Below are positions 1-8,849 of a stretch of 25,974 nt of DNA, one piece after another; the first letter of the stretch is position 1; each line of letters starts with the position of its first letter. This stretch comes from DATAXS01 sp036266715. Lineage in GTDB: Bacteria; Patescibacteriota; Minisyncoccia; UBA6257; 2-01-FULL-56-20. The DNA lies in NCBI GenBank assembly GCA_036266715.1, contig DATAXS010000008.1, positions 1-25,974 on the forward strand, in the 5' to 3' direction. The position numbers were made by a program, and so were the translations under genes. The notes under the pieces are model-generated. The model worked only from the letters and a program-made list of their open reading frames with translations, made no database searches and was not told where the DNA came from.

Positions 1-1499
1 TGGAAAAAAAGCGTGGCAACATCCAAGGTATCGTGCTCACGCACGGCCACTACGACCACATCGGTGCCCTGCCGCACCTGCTCGCCAAGCTCGGCAATCC
101 CCCCATCTACGCCACTTCCATCACAAAGGCGATTATAGAACGGCGCCAGGAAGATTTTCCGAATTCGCCCAAGATGCATGTGGTGACCGTAAAGAGCGGT
201 GACGAGATAAAACTTTCCAATTATTTCACCGCGCACTTTTTTGGCGTGCCGCACACGATTCCCGAAACGACGGGCGTGCTCATGAAGACCCCCATCGGCA
301 ACATCGTTCACTTTGCGGACTTCCGCGTGGACTACAACGACGAAGGCGAGCCGCAAGGGCTAGATGAATTTGAAAAGATCGGCAACATGGGCGTGCACAC
401 CTTTATGGTGGACAGCACGAACGCGGAAAAGCCGGGCCACTCGGTTTCCGAAAAAACCGTGGAACGCAACCTGGAGGAAATTTTTAAAGTTGCCGAAGGC
501 CGCATCATCGTGGCCACGTTCGCCTCGCTCCTCACGCGCATCGCGGAGATCATCAAGATCGCGGAAAAGCTCGGCCGCAAAGTCGCGCTGAACGGCTATT
601 CCATGAAAACGAACATCCAGATCGCGCAGGCGCTCGGCTTCATCAAAGCGAAAGAAGGCACAATAATTTCCGTAGAGGAAGTAAACAAACTCAAGGACGA
701 TAAAGTGCTCATTTTGTCCACGGGCGCGCAGGGCGAATCCAACGCCGGCCTTATGAAGATGATCAATGGCGAGCATCGGCACATCAAGATCAAACTCGGC
801 GACACATTTATCCTTTCCTCTTCTATTATCCCCGGTAACGAACGGAGCGTGCAGTCGGTCAAAGACAACTTGGCACGGCAAGGCGCCATCGTGTATCACT
901 CCGCGCTCGTTGACATCCACTCCTCCGGTCACGCGCCCAAAGACGACCTCAAGCTCGTCATGAAGCTCATTAAGCCCAGGTTCCTCGTGCCCGTGCACGG
1001 CTACTACTTTATGCGCGCCGCGAACGCGCAGTCGGCCCGCGAAATCGGCATTCCCAAACAGAACGTATTTCTTATGGATAACGGCCAGGTGGCGGAACTC
1101 ACCAAAGATTCGTTCACGGTGACCAAAGAAACCGTGCCGGCATTCTACGTAATGGTGGACGGCCTCGGCGTGGGAGACGTGGAAGAAGTGGTCTTGCGCG
1201 ACCGCCGCGCGCTCGCCGCAGAAGGCATGATCGTGATCATTATGACGATGGACCGCGACAAGGGAAAATTGCTCAAAAATCCCGACATCATTTCGCGCGG
1301 CTTCATTTATTTGAAAGAGAACCAGGAGTTGCTGGATGAGATCCGCAAGCGCATCCGTTCTTTAACCTCACGGTTGCCGTCCTATCGCGAGATAGAGCCC
1401 GACTACTTGAAGACGCTTATCCGCGACCAGGTTGGGCAGTACTTGTACAACAAGACCCGCAGGCGGCCGATGATATTGCCGGTGGTGATAGAAATATAA
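1..1499 (+). CDS. rnj: Ribonuclease J, N-terminus cut by the window edge
   Basis: This is a metallo-beta-lactamase/beta-CASP ribonuclease (endo- and 5'-3' exonuclease) acting in mRNA turnover and RNA maturation. The reading frame is open from base 3 to the left edge, so the first residues (about 50-100 by family length) are missing; GTG at 33 is internal. The metal-binding motif THGHYDH lies near the left edge, followed by IGALP. The beta-CASP end is visible as the stretch HSSGHAPKDDLKLV, then PVHGYY. The RNase J C-terminal domain follows, with GDVEEVVLRDRR and the helix around ELLDEIRKRIR. It is followed by a very long palindromic terminator. Family assignment is firm. Whether it is the J1 or J2 type cannot be said. 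Confidence 0.95.
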   Translation, partial: EKKRGNIQGIVLTHGHYDHIGALPHLLAKLGNPPIYATSITKAIIERRQEDFPNSPKMHVVTVKSGDEIKLSNYFTAHFFGVPHTIPETTGVLMKTPIGNIVHFADFRVDYNDEGEPQGLDEFEKIGNMGVHTFMVDSTNAEKPGHSVSEKTVERNLEEIFKVAEGRIIVATFASLLTRIAEIIKIAEKLGRKVALNGYSMKTNIQIAQALGFIKAKEGTIISVEEVNKLKDDKVLILSTGAQGESNAGLMKMINGEHRHIKIKLGDTFILSSSIIPGNERSVQSVKDNLARQGAIVYHSALVDIHSSGHAPKDDLKLVMKLIKPRFLVPVHGYYFMRAANAQSAREIGIPKQNVFLMDNGQVAELTKDSFTVTKETVPAFYVMVDGLGVGDVEEVVLRDRRALAAEGMIVIIMTMDRDKGKLLKNPDIISRGFIYLKENQELLDEIRKRIRSLTSRLPSYREIEPDYLKTLIRDQVGQYLYNKTRRRPMILPVVIEI

Positions 1500-1502
1500 C
1501 AG

Positions 1503-1588
1503 AAAGGGACAGGCTGGCTGTAGTATTTTCGGACAGTGTGGCTCCGTACTCTGTCCGAAAATACTACAGCCAGCCTGTCCCTTTTCAT
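1503..1588. repeat. 34-bp perfect palindrome with conserved 14-base loop, terminator-like (copy 1)
   Basis: Arms 1503-1536 and 1551-1584 are perfect reverse complements (34 bp). They flank the 14-base loop TGTGGCTCCGTACT (1537-1550). The arm ends in CCC followed by TTTT, so it can terminate the RNase J transcript. It begins 3 bases after the RNase J stop, and its right arm reaches to within 7 bases of the trpS -10 site. The loop matches, at 13 of 14 positions on the opposite strand, the loop of the palindrome at 12820-12893. A stem this long is far beyond what termination needs. Confidence 0.9.
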
Positions 1589-1602
1589 GGTATTATCAAA
1601 TT
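1588..1602 (+). promoter_or_regulatory. trpS extended -10 promoter, leaderless type
   Basis: TGG followed by TATTAT (1591-1596) forms an extended -10 element. ATG follows after 6 bases and there is no Shine-Dalgarno site, so transcription should start at or next to the start codon. No -35 match is visible; that position lies inside the palindrome arm. Confidence 0.6.
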
Positions 1603-2586
1603 ATGAAACCGGTTCTTGTTTCGGGAATAAAACCTTCCGGTCGCCTCCATGTTGGGAATTATCTTGGAGCGCTGAAACAATTTGCCGAACTTCAAGGTTC
1701 TGGGAAATACGAATGCTACTTTTTTATTGCGGATCTACACGCGATCACCGAGCCCCAGGATCCTCAGGAGCTCCACAAAAATATACTCGATCTCTTCGCA
1801 AGCTATCTCGCGGCCGGCATAGAGCCAAAAAAGTCCGTCTTTTTTCTTCAGTCGCTCGTCCCCGCGCACAGCGAGATCACATGGATATTAAATACGATCA
1901 CCCCGATGGGCGACCTGCGCCGGATGACACAATTCAAGGAAAAAAGCGCGAGCCAAGACAATGAAAACGCAGGACTTTTTGATTACCCGGTGCTCATGGC
2001 GGGCGATGTTCTCCTCTACGACGCGCAGACGATCCCCGTGGGTAATGATCAGCTCCAGCACTTGGAGCTCGCCCGCACGCTCGCACGAAAATTCAATGCG
2101 CACTTTGGAAAAACGTTCGTTGAGCCAAAGGGTCTGCTCACCAAGACCCCGCGCGTGATGTCGCTCAAGGATCCCACGAAGAAAATGTCCAAATCCCAAC
2201 CGGAAGGATGTCTGTTCTTGGACGACGAGCCGGACGCGATTCGCGCAAAAATCGCACGCGCGGTGACGGACTCGGGATCCGAAGTAACCTATGACCCGAA
2301 GAAAAAGCCGGGACTTTCAAACCTTATGGACATTGCCGCCGGGCTCCGCGGCGAGGGCGTGGAGGCCGTGGAAAAAAAGTTTGAGGGGAAGAGCTATGCG
2401 GAATTTAAGAAAGCGCTCGGCGAGCTCGTCTCCGCGCATTTTGCAGAGTTCAGAAAAAAGAAAAAAGAACTCCTCGTGAAGCCGGATTCGCTTATAAAAA
2501 TACTGAATGAGGGCTCAGCCGAAGCGCGGAAGGTGGCGGAAAAGAAAATGGCGGAGGTGAAAAAGAAGGTGGGACTTGCGCTTTAG
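1603..2586 (+). CDS. trpS: Tryptophanyl-tRNA synthetase
   Basis: This class I synthetase charges tRNA-Trp with tryptophan using ATP in the cytoplasm. At 327 residues it has the usual bacterial TrpRS length. The HIGH-type motif is RLHVGNYLG (His16 to Asn19) and the KMSKS loop is at residues 194-198. The GDVLLYDA and PVGNDQ stretches, followed by QHLELAR, are typical of TrpRS. The C-terminal tail is rich in Lys and Glu. The start is set by homology (GIKPSGRLHVGNY) and by the -10 element 6 bases upstream. It converges on ileS with only 13 bases between the stop codons, and no hairpin terminator is visible there. Confidence 0.97.
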   Translation: MKPVLVSGIKPSGRLHVGNYLGALKQFAELQGSGKYECYFFIADLHAITEPQDPQELHKNILDLFASYLAAGIEPKKSVFFLQSLVPAHSEITWILNTITPMGDLRRMTQFKEKSASQDNENAGLFDYPVLMAGDVLLYDAQTIPVGNDQLQHLELARTLARKFNAHFGKTFVEPKGLLTKTPRVMSLKDPTKKMSKSQPEGCLFLDDEPDAIRAKIARAVTDSGSEVTYDPKKKPGLSNLMDIAAGLRGEGVEAVEKKFEGKSYAEFKKALGELVSAHFAEFRKKKKELLVKPDSLIKILNEGSAEARKVAEKKMAEVKKKVGLAL

Positions 2587-2599
2587 GACGCTCGGCTTC

Positions 2600-5500
2600 C
2601 TAAATCTTCCGGAGCCCGACCCACGCTTCCCGCTCTTCTAATTTGAAGGTTGCTTCTGCATCGAATTTTTCCAGACGGCGATACTCCACCGTACGCGCGC
2701 CCACGTCGGCGCGAAATGCCCGTTCATTCTTTTCAACCGCCGTGCGGGCGTCGTCGGGAAGCTGGAGCATAAGCGCAATTTCGTCCTTGGGCGCAAGCGA
2801 GGCCTTTTGGCGCAGCTCCTGCACCATCCGCGCGATTTCGCGCACGAGACCTTCTTCCCGGAGCGCGGGCGTGATCGTTACGTCAAGCGCCACATCGCCC
2901 TTCAATTTTGCGTCCCAAAGTATCTCCTTCACATTCACCTCGTCGGCAAGTATCTTCTGAAATTCTTTGGCAAGTTTGATGCCAATCGAGAGCGAGGCGA
3001 GCGGTTGGCGCACCTTCACGCCCGCTTCCGCACGCTTCGCGAGTCCCATCGCGGCAAGCTCGCGGACGGCTTCCATGGTATCCGTTAACGTTTTGTCCGT
3101 AGATTTTCGTGCGCCTTTGGGCCACTCGTCCAGGTGCACCGACTCAGCCACGCCGCCAAGCGGGCCGTACAAAATTTCGCTCAAGAACGGCGTAAAGGGC
3201 GCCATGATCTTTATAAGCGTAAGGAGCGCGTAGCCGAGGGTGGCTGACGCCGCTTCATAGTCCGCGGCGCTTTCCGGGCGCTGGAGGCGCCTGCGCGACC
3301 GCCGGATATACCAGCGCGAAAGATCGCCCACGAACGCGCCCATTTCAAGCGCCGCCTCGCGGATCTCGTAGCGGTCCAGTTTTTGCGTGACGGAATTTAC
3401 GAGTGCATTCAAACGGGCGAGTATCCACTTGTCAAGAATATTTTTAGGATTTTTTAATACGCTCGCGGCTACGGCCGCACCGCCCGTCTTTGCATACGTC
3501 TTCCAGAACACAAAAGAATTGTAAATGATGAGATGCGCCTCGCGGAGTGCTTTCGCGATTCCCTGCTCGTCAAAGTTCTTCGGCTCGCCGAACGGCGTGC
3601 CGGTATAGAAATACCAGCGCACCGCGTCCACGCCATATTTATCAAAAAGCGGGAATGGTTCCACAATGTTGCCCTTTGACTTGGACATCTTTTTGCCAAA
3701 TTTGTCGTTCAAAAGGCCGAACGTGATGACATTCCGATACGGCGCCTCATACCCGAGCGCGGTCGAGATGGCGAGGAGCGTGTAGAACCACCCCCGCGTC
3801 TGGTCCATACCCTCAGCGATATAATCGGCGGGGAACGCAATATGCTCGTGCGGACGTGCCACCGCGGATTTGAGAACTTTTTCGGTAAGCGAAAAAGGGA
3901 AATGCGCCTGCGCGAAGGGCATTGCGCCGGAATCGTACCAAACATCCGCGACCTCGCGCACACGCCGCATCTTCCCCGGCCCGCACTTCACGCAGTTCAA
4001 ATAAATGTCGTCGGCAAAGGGACGGTGGAGGTCCACTTCGCCGGTGTCATTGCGGGGAATCGTCTTCACGTCCAATGTTCTTATTTCTGCGCAATGGATA
4101 AAACCGATGTTTTCATCCCAGGTCTTTTGCTTTTCCGCAATCGCCCGCTTTTCGCTCCATCCTTCGCCAGTATGGGTAAGCATCCATATTGGATATTCAT
4201 GGCTCACGAGCAAAATGTTCTTGCCTGTGTATTTGGACTCACAGTGTTGCAAAAACTCCCATACCCGCTTGCGAAGATCGCGTATCGACTCCCCTCCTTC
4301 CGGCCGTTTTTCAAAACGAGATTCGTATGTTGGAAATTGGTCGTGATATTGTTTGCTATGGCAACCGGCGAGCGTGGGGCCAAGGTGGATCTCTTCCAAC
4401 CGTTTGTCCGCGGTGCCACGCGGAATGCCAAGTATCTTTGCGGTGATTTCGGCCGTTTCTTTTGTGCGCGTGATGTCGGAATGAACGATAAGGTCTATCT
4501 TTTTCTTTTCGCGACCGAGCAGGGCCTTAAAACGTTTTGCAGAATATTCTACCTGCTTTTTCCCGCGGGGCGTCAGGTGATAATTTCCCGCGCCGGAATC
4601 AATAAGGCGCATGATGTTGTTCTCCGCCTCCCCGTGCCGCATCACCCAATAGTTGTTGCGCGAACCGCCTGCGAGCCGGGAGAGCTCGTCCAGACTCGGC
4701 ACCACCTCCGTGCGGCCGCAATCGCGACATTCCCAGATGGGCAATGGCGCGCCCCAGTAGCGCTCGCGGGACAGGTTCCAATCCTTCGCCTCGCGCAGCC
4801 ACTCGCCAAAGCGCCCGTCGCGAACGTGCTCCGGCATCCAATGGATCTTTTTGTTGCGCGTCATAAGCTCACGCCGCAATTTGCTCATCGCGATGAACCA
4901 TGAGGTGCGCGCGTAGTACAGGACGGGCGTGCCGCAGCGCCAGCAGAAAGGATATTCGTGCGTGTACGGTTCCACGCCAAAGAGAGTCCCACGATCCCGC
5001 AGATAATTGAAAATTTTCTCTTCCGTTTCTTTCGCTTTTACGTATTCGCCCGCGAGCTGCGGCACGTCCTCGGCGAACCTCCCCTCTTCGTTTACAGTGT
5101 GGTGCTCGGGCAAGCCAACTTTGCGGCCAAGCGCGTAGTCGTCTTCGCCGTACATGACGGCCGTGTGCACAACGCCTGTGCCGTCGGTCGTCGTCACGAA
5201 TTCTGCCGAATGCACTTTATACGACTCCGGACTGCGGAGCGCCGGGACATCAAAAAGCGGCTCATACCGCAGGCCCACAAGGCGCCTGCCAAGAAATTCT
5301 CCCATAACCGCAAAATCGGTTTCTTTAAATACTTTTGACGCGAGGTTTTTTGCCACGATGTACGAGGCGCGGTCGGGCTTCCCCGTCCGCACAAGAACAT
5401 AGGAAATTTCCTCGCCCACCGCGAGCGCCACGTTTCCGGGAAGCGTCCACGGCGTTGTGGTCCACGAAAGAACGTACGTCCGCTCGTCGCTCACAAAATT

Positions 5501-6217
5501 GCCGAACTGCTGCCCGGGGAAAAGTTTGAACTTTATGTACGCGGAATTATCCACCACATCCTGGTACCCCTGCGCGAGCTCGTGGGACGAAAGCGCCGTG
5601 CCGCACCGCGTGCACCACGGCACCACCTTGTGGCCCTTGTAGAGCAACTTCCGCTTGTGTATCTGCGCGAGCGTCCACCAGATGGTTTCTATGTACTCCG
5701 GCGCATACGTCACGTAGGCATTCTTGAGATCCAGCCAGTACCCGATGCGCGTCGTGAGCCGTTCCCATTCGTCTTTATAGATCCACACTTGCTCCTCGGC
5801 CTTTTCGTTAAAAACTTTTACGCCAAGTTTTTCTATGTCACGTTTTGATTTGAGCCCGAGCGCTTTTTCTGCCGCCATTTCCACCGGCAAGCCGTGCGTA
5901 TCCCACCCGGCCTTGCGCGGCACCACATAACCGCGCATCGTCTTGTAACGGAGTATCACATCCTTCACCACGCGCGAAAGCACATGATGGATCGCCGGCT
6001 TCCCATTTGCATACGGCGGCCCCTCGTAGAAAACAAATTTCTTCGTCGCCGCTTTTTTACCGCCCACGCGTGGGCCCTTTTTATTTTTTTCTAACGACTT
6101 TTCAAAAATATCGTTCTCCTTCCAAAATTTCAGAACTTTTTCTTCAAGCTTCGGTAGGTCAAATCCCCCTTCCAAAAAATTATGTGCGGTCGGTTTGGTT
6201 GCCTTCTTGCGGACCAT
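2600..6217 (-). CDS. ileS: Isoleucyl-tRNA synthetase with inserted histidine-phosphatase domain
   Basis: It charges tRNA-Ile. HIGH motif: PAIHHVLSR, residues 75-83. KKMSKSKGN is at residues 842-850. The editing domain is present (SWTTTPWTLPGN near 251, GEDDYALGR near 357), and CxxC pairs resemble zinc sites (WCTRCG, CWRCG, NCVKCG). Oddity: residues about 520-715 are a complete histidine-phosphatase (phosphoglycerate-mutase-like) domain. It has VMRHGE at 525-530, LTPRG at 548, HSDITRTKET at 579, a GGES loop at 641 and VSHEYP at 671, so both catalytic histidines (528 and 673) are present. The insertion sits between the ECRDCG segment and the DLHRPFADDIYLNC segment, and the synthetase resumes in frame after it. 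It explains the length of 1205 residues, about 200 more than usual. The start ATG lies 8 bases after an extended -10 element. The upstream HD gene ends 61 bases away on the same strand. Confidence 0.96.
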   Translation of the reverse strand: MVRKKATKPTAHNFLEGGFDLPKLEEKVLKFWKENDIFEKSLEKNKKGPRVGGKKAATKKFVFYEGPPYANGKPAIHHVLSRVVKDVILRYKTMRGYVVPRKAGWDTHGLPVEMAAEKALGLKSKRDIEKLGVKVFNEKAEEQVWIYKDEWERLTTRIGYWLDLKNAYVTYAPEYIETIWWTLAQIHKRKLLYKGHKVVPWCTRCGTALSSHELAQGYQDVVDNSAYIKFKLFPGQQFGNFVSDERTYVLSWTTTPWTLPGNVALAVGEEISYVLVRTGKPDRASYIVAKNLASKVFKETDFAVMGEFLGRRLVGLRYEPLFDVPALRSPESYKVHSAEFVTTTDGTGVVHTAVMYGEDDYALGRKVGLPEHHTVNEEGRFAEDVPQLAGEYVKAKETEEKIFNYLRDRGTLFGVEPYTHEYPFCWRCGTPVLYYARTSWFIAMSKLRRELMTRNKKIHWMPEHVRDGRFGEWLREAKDWNLSRERYWGAPLPIWECRDCGRTEVVPSLDELSRLAGGSRNNYWVMRHGEAENNIMRLIDSGAGNYHLTPRGKKQVEYSAKRFKALLGREKKKIDLIVHSDITRTKETAEITAKILGIPRGTADKRLEEIHLGPTLAGCHSKQYHDQFPTYESRFEKRPEGGESIRDLRKRVWEFLQHCESKYTGKNILLVSHEYPIWMLTHTGEGWSEKRAIAEKQKTWDENIGFIHCAEIRTLDVKTIPRNDTGEVDLHRPFADDIYLNCVKCGPGKMRRVREVADVWYDSGAMPFAQAHFPFSLTEKVLKSAVARPHEHIAFPADYIAEGMDQTRGWFYTLLAISTALGYEAPYRNVITFGLLNDKFGKKMSKSKGNIVEPFPLFDKYGVDAVRWYFYTGTPFGEPKNFDEQGIAKALREAHLIIYNSFVFWKTYAKTGGAAVAASVLKNPKNILDKWILARLNALVNSVTQKLDRYEIREAALEMGAFVGDLSRWYIRRSRRRLQRPESAADYEAASATLGYALLTLIKIMAPFTPFLSEILYGPLGGVAESVHLDEWPKGARKSTDKTLTDTMEAVRELAAMGLAKRAEAGVKVRQPLASLSIGIKLAKEFQKILADEVNVKEILWDAKLKGDVALDVTITPALREEGLVREIARMVQELRQKASLAPKDEIALMLQLPDDARTAVEKNERAFRADVGARTVEYRRLEKFDAEATFKLEEREAWVGLRKI

Positions 6218-6234
6218 ATCTACTCAAAATACCA
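6218..6234 (-). promoter_or_regulatory. ileS extended -10 promoter, leaderless type
   Basis: On the minus strand TGG-TATTTT (hexamer 6226-6231) precedes the ileS ATG by 8 bases. No Shine-Dalgarno site is present. No clear -35 was found. Confidence 0.5.
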
Positions 6235-6278
6235 GATTTTGCCGTATTTTCCAAAGGTAAACGAATATGGAACAATTC

Positions 6279-7070
6279 CTACCACTTACCAAATTCCCGC
6301 TGCACAATGAGCGCCATTAGGCCTTGTCTGCCGCCACGGTTGATGGTAATTTTCCGCCAACGGTCATAAAAGGGGAATTGGCTAGGAAGTTTTATCGAGC
6401 GCATTGTAAACGGTTTGCCGAACGATCTGTAGTTCGAAAATTTTATGTATCGTTCCTGAAGATACTTTTTTAGATCAGTGAGTGCTGAACGCTTATCACT
6501 GAACATCGGCTTGAGCTTCGGAAGCGTCTTATCTGTGCGCGCAAAGAAATCTGTATAAAATAGGATTGACCGTAATAAAGAATAATTTCCGGCATATACT
6601 TCGTGCAAGGACTCACAATAGCCATCCAGCTTATCGGCATAGGAGACCAACTGGGCTTCCACCGTCTTTTTTTGATAAATTTCCAGAAGGAGCTTCCCGT
6701 AGTCGTACTTTCCGTCCACTTTTATCGGATGACGCTTTGCCAAAAGCGAGATTGCGCGCTCTTCGTTGTGATGCACGTTTGAGAGGGCGCGTGGTGACAT
6801 AATCGCCTTGTGCCCCGCCTGAACGTCGCCCATTATCATTTCCGCATCATCATGCACTAAGGCCAAACACGTCGCCCGCTCTGAATCAATGTTCTTAAAA
6901 TGGCTTCTCGCCACGGGCAAAAGCTCTTCAGCGAGCCAACGGACACGCAAAGAATGGATCCAATCATTGGTCCTGTAAAACATAGTGTCGAACGCATGGT
7001 AGCGGAGAATTTTCTCCAACTTTATCTTGCGGTTCGGATACAATTTTTCGAGATTTTCACTCGGCAGCAT
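6279..7070 (-). CDS. HD-domain phosphohydrolase (YfbR/5'-nucleotidase-like)
   Basis: This is a 263-residue protein with a full HD metal site: His39 (DWIHSLR), His73-Asp74 (LVHDDAEMI) and Asp146 (SYADKLDGY). The layout resembles YfbR/HD_3 enzymes, which remove phosphate from deoxynucleoside monophosphates or related small molecules. The exact substrate cannot be read from sequence. The C-terminal 80 residues are basic and unassigned. It begins 14 bases after argS on the same strand, so it is probably cotranscribed with it. No Shine-Dalgarno site precedes the ATG, only an AT-rich stretch. Its base composition is more AT-rich than argS and ileS, which may mean a different origin. Confidence 0.8.
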   Translation of the reverse strand: MLPSENLEKLYPNRKIKLEKILRYHAFDTMFYRTNDWIHSLRVRWLAEELLPVARSHFKNIDSERATCLALVHDDAEMIMGDVQAGHKAIMSPRALSNVHHNEERAISLLAKRHPIKVDGKYDYGKLLLEIYQKKTVEAQLVSYADKLDGYCESLHEVYAGNYSLLRSILFYTDFFARTDKTLPKLKPMFSDKRSALTDLKKYLQERYIKFSNYRSFGKPFTMRSIKLPSQFPFYDRWRKITINRGGRQGLMALIVQREFGKW

Positions 7071-7084
7071 AAAAAATTTACAAA

Positions 7085-8827
7085 TTAAATCTTCTCCGGC
7101 GTTCTGACTCCCAAAAGCCCCAACCCGCGTTGAAGCACGCGCGCGGCGGTGTCGAGAAGCACCAGCCGTGCGTCGCGGCGGGCGGCGTTTTCGTCCTTCA
7201 GGATCGGCGTTGTTTCGTAAAACTTGTTCATGGCGACGGCGAGCTTGTAAAGATACGTGGCGAGCACGCTCGTGGAATAGAGCTCGCCCGCGCGCACGAC
7301 GACATCCGGGAATTCAATAATCCTGCGAATGAGCGCGAAGCCACTGTCGCTTATAAGTGCAGAAAAATCCTGCGACCGCGCAAAATCGTGCGCACCCACT
7401 TCGCCCGCTTTCCGCAAAACGCTCTTTGCCCGCGCGTAGGCGTACTGGAGGTACGGCGCGCTGTCGCCTGTAAAGTCCAACATCTTTTCCCAATTGAACG
7501 TGATGTCCGTCGTGCGGTTTTCCTTGAGGTCGTTATATTTTAGCGCGCCGACACCCACGGCATAGGCCACTTCGCGCTTTTCCGCGTCGGAAAGTTTTTC
7601 TTCCCGCTTTTCCAGAACCTCGCGCGCCTTTACAACCGCCTCATCTAGCGCCTCGCTCAAAAGCTGCACAAAACCCTGCCGAGTGGAAAGTTTTTTGCCC
7701 GTGTCGCCAAGCACGAGACCATATTTTACGTGCACAAGCTCCGCGGAATCGAGACCGAGCATTTTTGCGATCGCAAAAAGCTGTGCAAAGTGGAGCGATT
7801 GTTCGTTCGCCACTACATAAAGGATCTTCACTGGCTTGTATTCCGCAAGGCGGTAGCGAAGGTTCGCAATGTCGCGCGTGAGGTACAAACTTGCGCCGTC
7901 GGACTTCTGTATCAAGGCCGGCGGGAGGCCGTCTGCGTCAAGCTTCACCACAAGCGAACCCTCGCTCTTTTCCGCAATGCCCCTTGTGAGAAGTTCGTCC
8001 ATAAGCGCTTTCATTTGTGATTCAAAGAACGCCTCGCCGATCCACACGTCAAAACGCACGCCGAGCACCTCGTACATCTTGTTCAACTCCTTGATGGATT
8101 CTTCCCTGAACCATTCCCAGAGTTTGCGGTTTTCCGCGTCGCCGTCCTCCAGTTTTTTGAACTCTTCCTGCCCGCGCTTTTCCAATTCCGGCTTCGCTTC
8201 CATTTCGCGGTGAAAACGTACGTAGAGCTCCTGCAGTTCTTCTATCGGATGCTTTTCCACGGCCTCGCGTTTGCCCCATTCTTTGTATGCCACGATGAGT
8301 TTGCCGAACTGCGTGCCCCAGTCGCCAAGATAGTTCCAGCGGACCACCTTATAGTTCAAAAAATCCAGGATGTTTGCGAGGGCATCGCCAATGATGGTGG
8401 TGCGGAGGTGCCCCACGTGCATCATCTTTGCGATGTTCGGCTGCGAATATTCCACGATGACGGTTTCGCCGCCGCCCGTATCGCTCTTGCCGTAATCATC
8501 GCCCGCGCGGGCGGCGTCCGCAAGCGCGTCGCGCAACGTTTCCTTGCTCAACCAAAAATTGATGAATCCGGGCGCGACCGCTTCCACTTTTTCAAAAAAT
8601 CCCGGGGGTGCGTTCTGGGATATTTTCCCCGCAAGTTCCGCCGCAAGGTCAAATGGCTTTTTGCCGCCGCCTGGAAGCGCCGCGAGCCGCATCGCAAAAT
8701 TCGTGGCATAATGGCCAAACTTTTCGTGCTCCGGCACAGAAAGCTCTATCGCCGACAAGGGGATGGACGACGGCCCTCCCGCGTCGCTCGCGTGGATGGC
8801 TTCTTTTATTGTCTTTGCAATATCCAT
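7085..8827 (-). CDS. argS: Arginyl-tRNA synthetase
   Basis: It charges tRNA-Arg. It is 580 residues long, normal for the family. An N-terminal ArgRS additional domain occupies about residues 1-100. The HIGH motif is MMHVGHLRTT (137-140) and a KMSKS-equivalent is KLSTRQG (379-385). The helical anticodon-binding domain, with YLQYAYARAKS, ends the protein. The start MDIAKTIKEAI fits the family. The frame stays open 41 codons further upstream, but that extension runs through a hairpin-rich region and reads like non-coding sequence. A weak minus-strand -10 (TATACC, 8836-8841) lies 8 bases before this ATG, with no Shine-Dalgarno site. Confidence 0.95.
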   Translation of the reverse strand: MDIAKTIKEAIHASDAGGPSSIPLSAIELSVPEHEKFGHYATNFAMRLAALPGGGKKPFDLAAELAGKISQNAPPGFFEKVEAVAPGFINFWLSKETLRDALADAARAGDDYGKSDTGGGETVIVEYSQPNIAKMMHVGHLRTTIIGDALANILDFLNYKVVRWNYLGDWGTQFGKLIVAYKEWGKREAVEKHPIEELQELYVRFHREMEAKPELEKRGQEEFKKLEDGDAENRKLWEWFREESIKELNKMYEVLGVRFDVWIGEAFFESQMKALMDELLTRGIAEKSEGSLVVKLDADGLPPALIQKSDGASLYLTRDIANLRYRLAEYKPVKILYVVANEQSLHFAQLFAIAKMLGLDSAELVHVKYGLVLGDTGKKLSTRQGFVQLLSEALDEAVVKAREVLEKREEKLSDAEKREVAYAVGVGALKYNDLKENRTTDITFNWEKMLDFTGDSAPYLQYAYARAKSVLRKAGEVGAHDFARSQDFSALISDSGFALIRRIIEFPDVVVRAGELYSTSVLATYLYKLAVAMNKFYETTPILKDENAARRDARLVLLDTAARVLQRGLGLLGVRTPEKI

Positions 8828-8843
8828 TTTTATTTGGTATAGT
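8815..8843 (+). promoter_or_regulatory. Plus-strand promoter for candidate small RNA
   Basis: TTGCAA (8815-8820), a 17-base spacer and TATAGT (8838-8843), preceded by TGG (extended -10). It points away from argS and overlaps the argS start region. The predicted RNA start is near 8850. Confidence 0.6.
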
Positions 8844-8849
8844 CCGGGC

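Noticed and set aside
3842..4903. 353-residue plus-strand frame opposite ileS
   Set aside because: A shadow of the ileS coding strand; no start signal and low-complexity composition.
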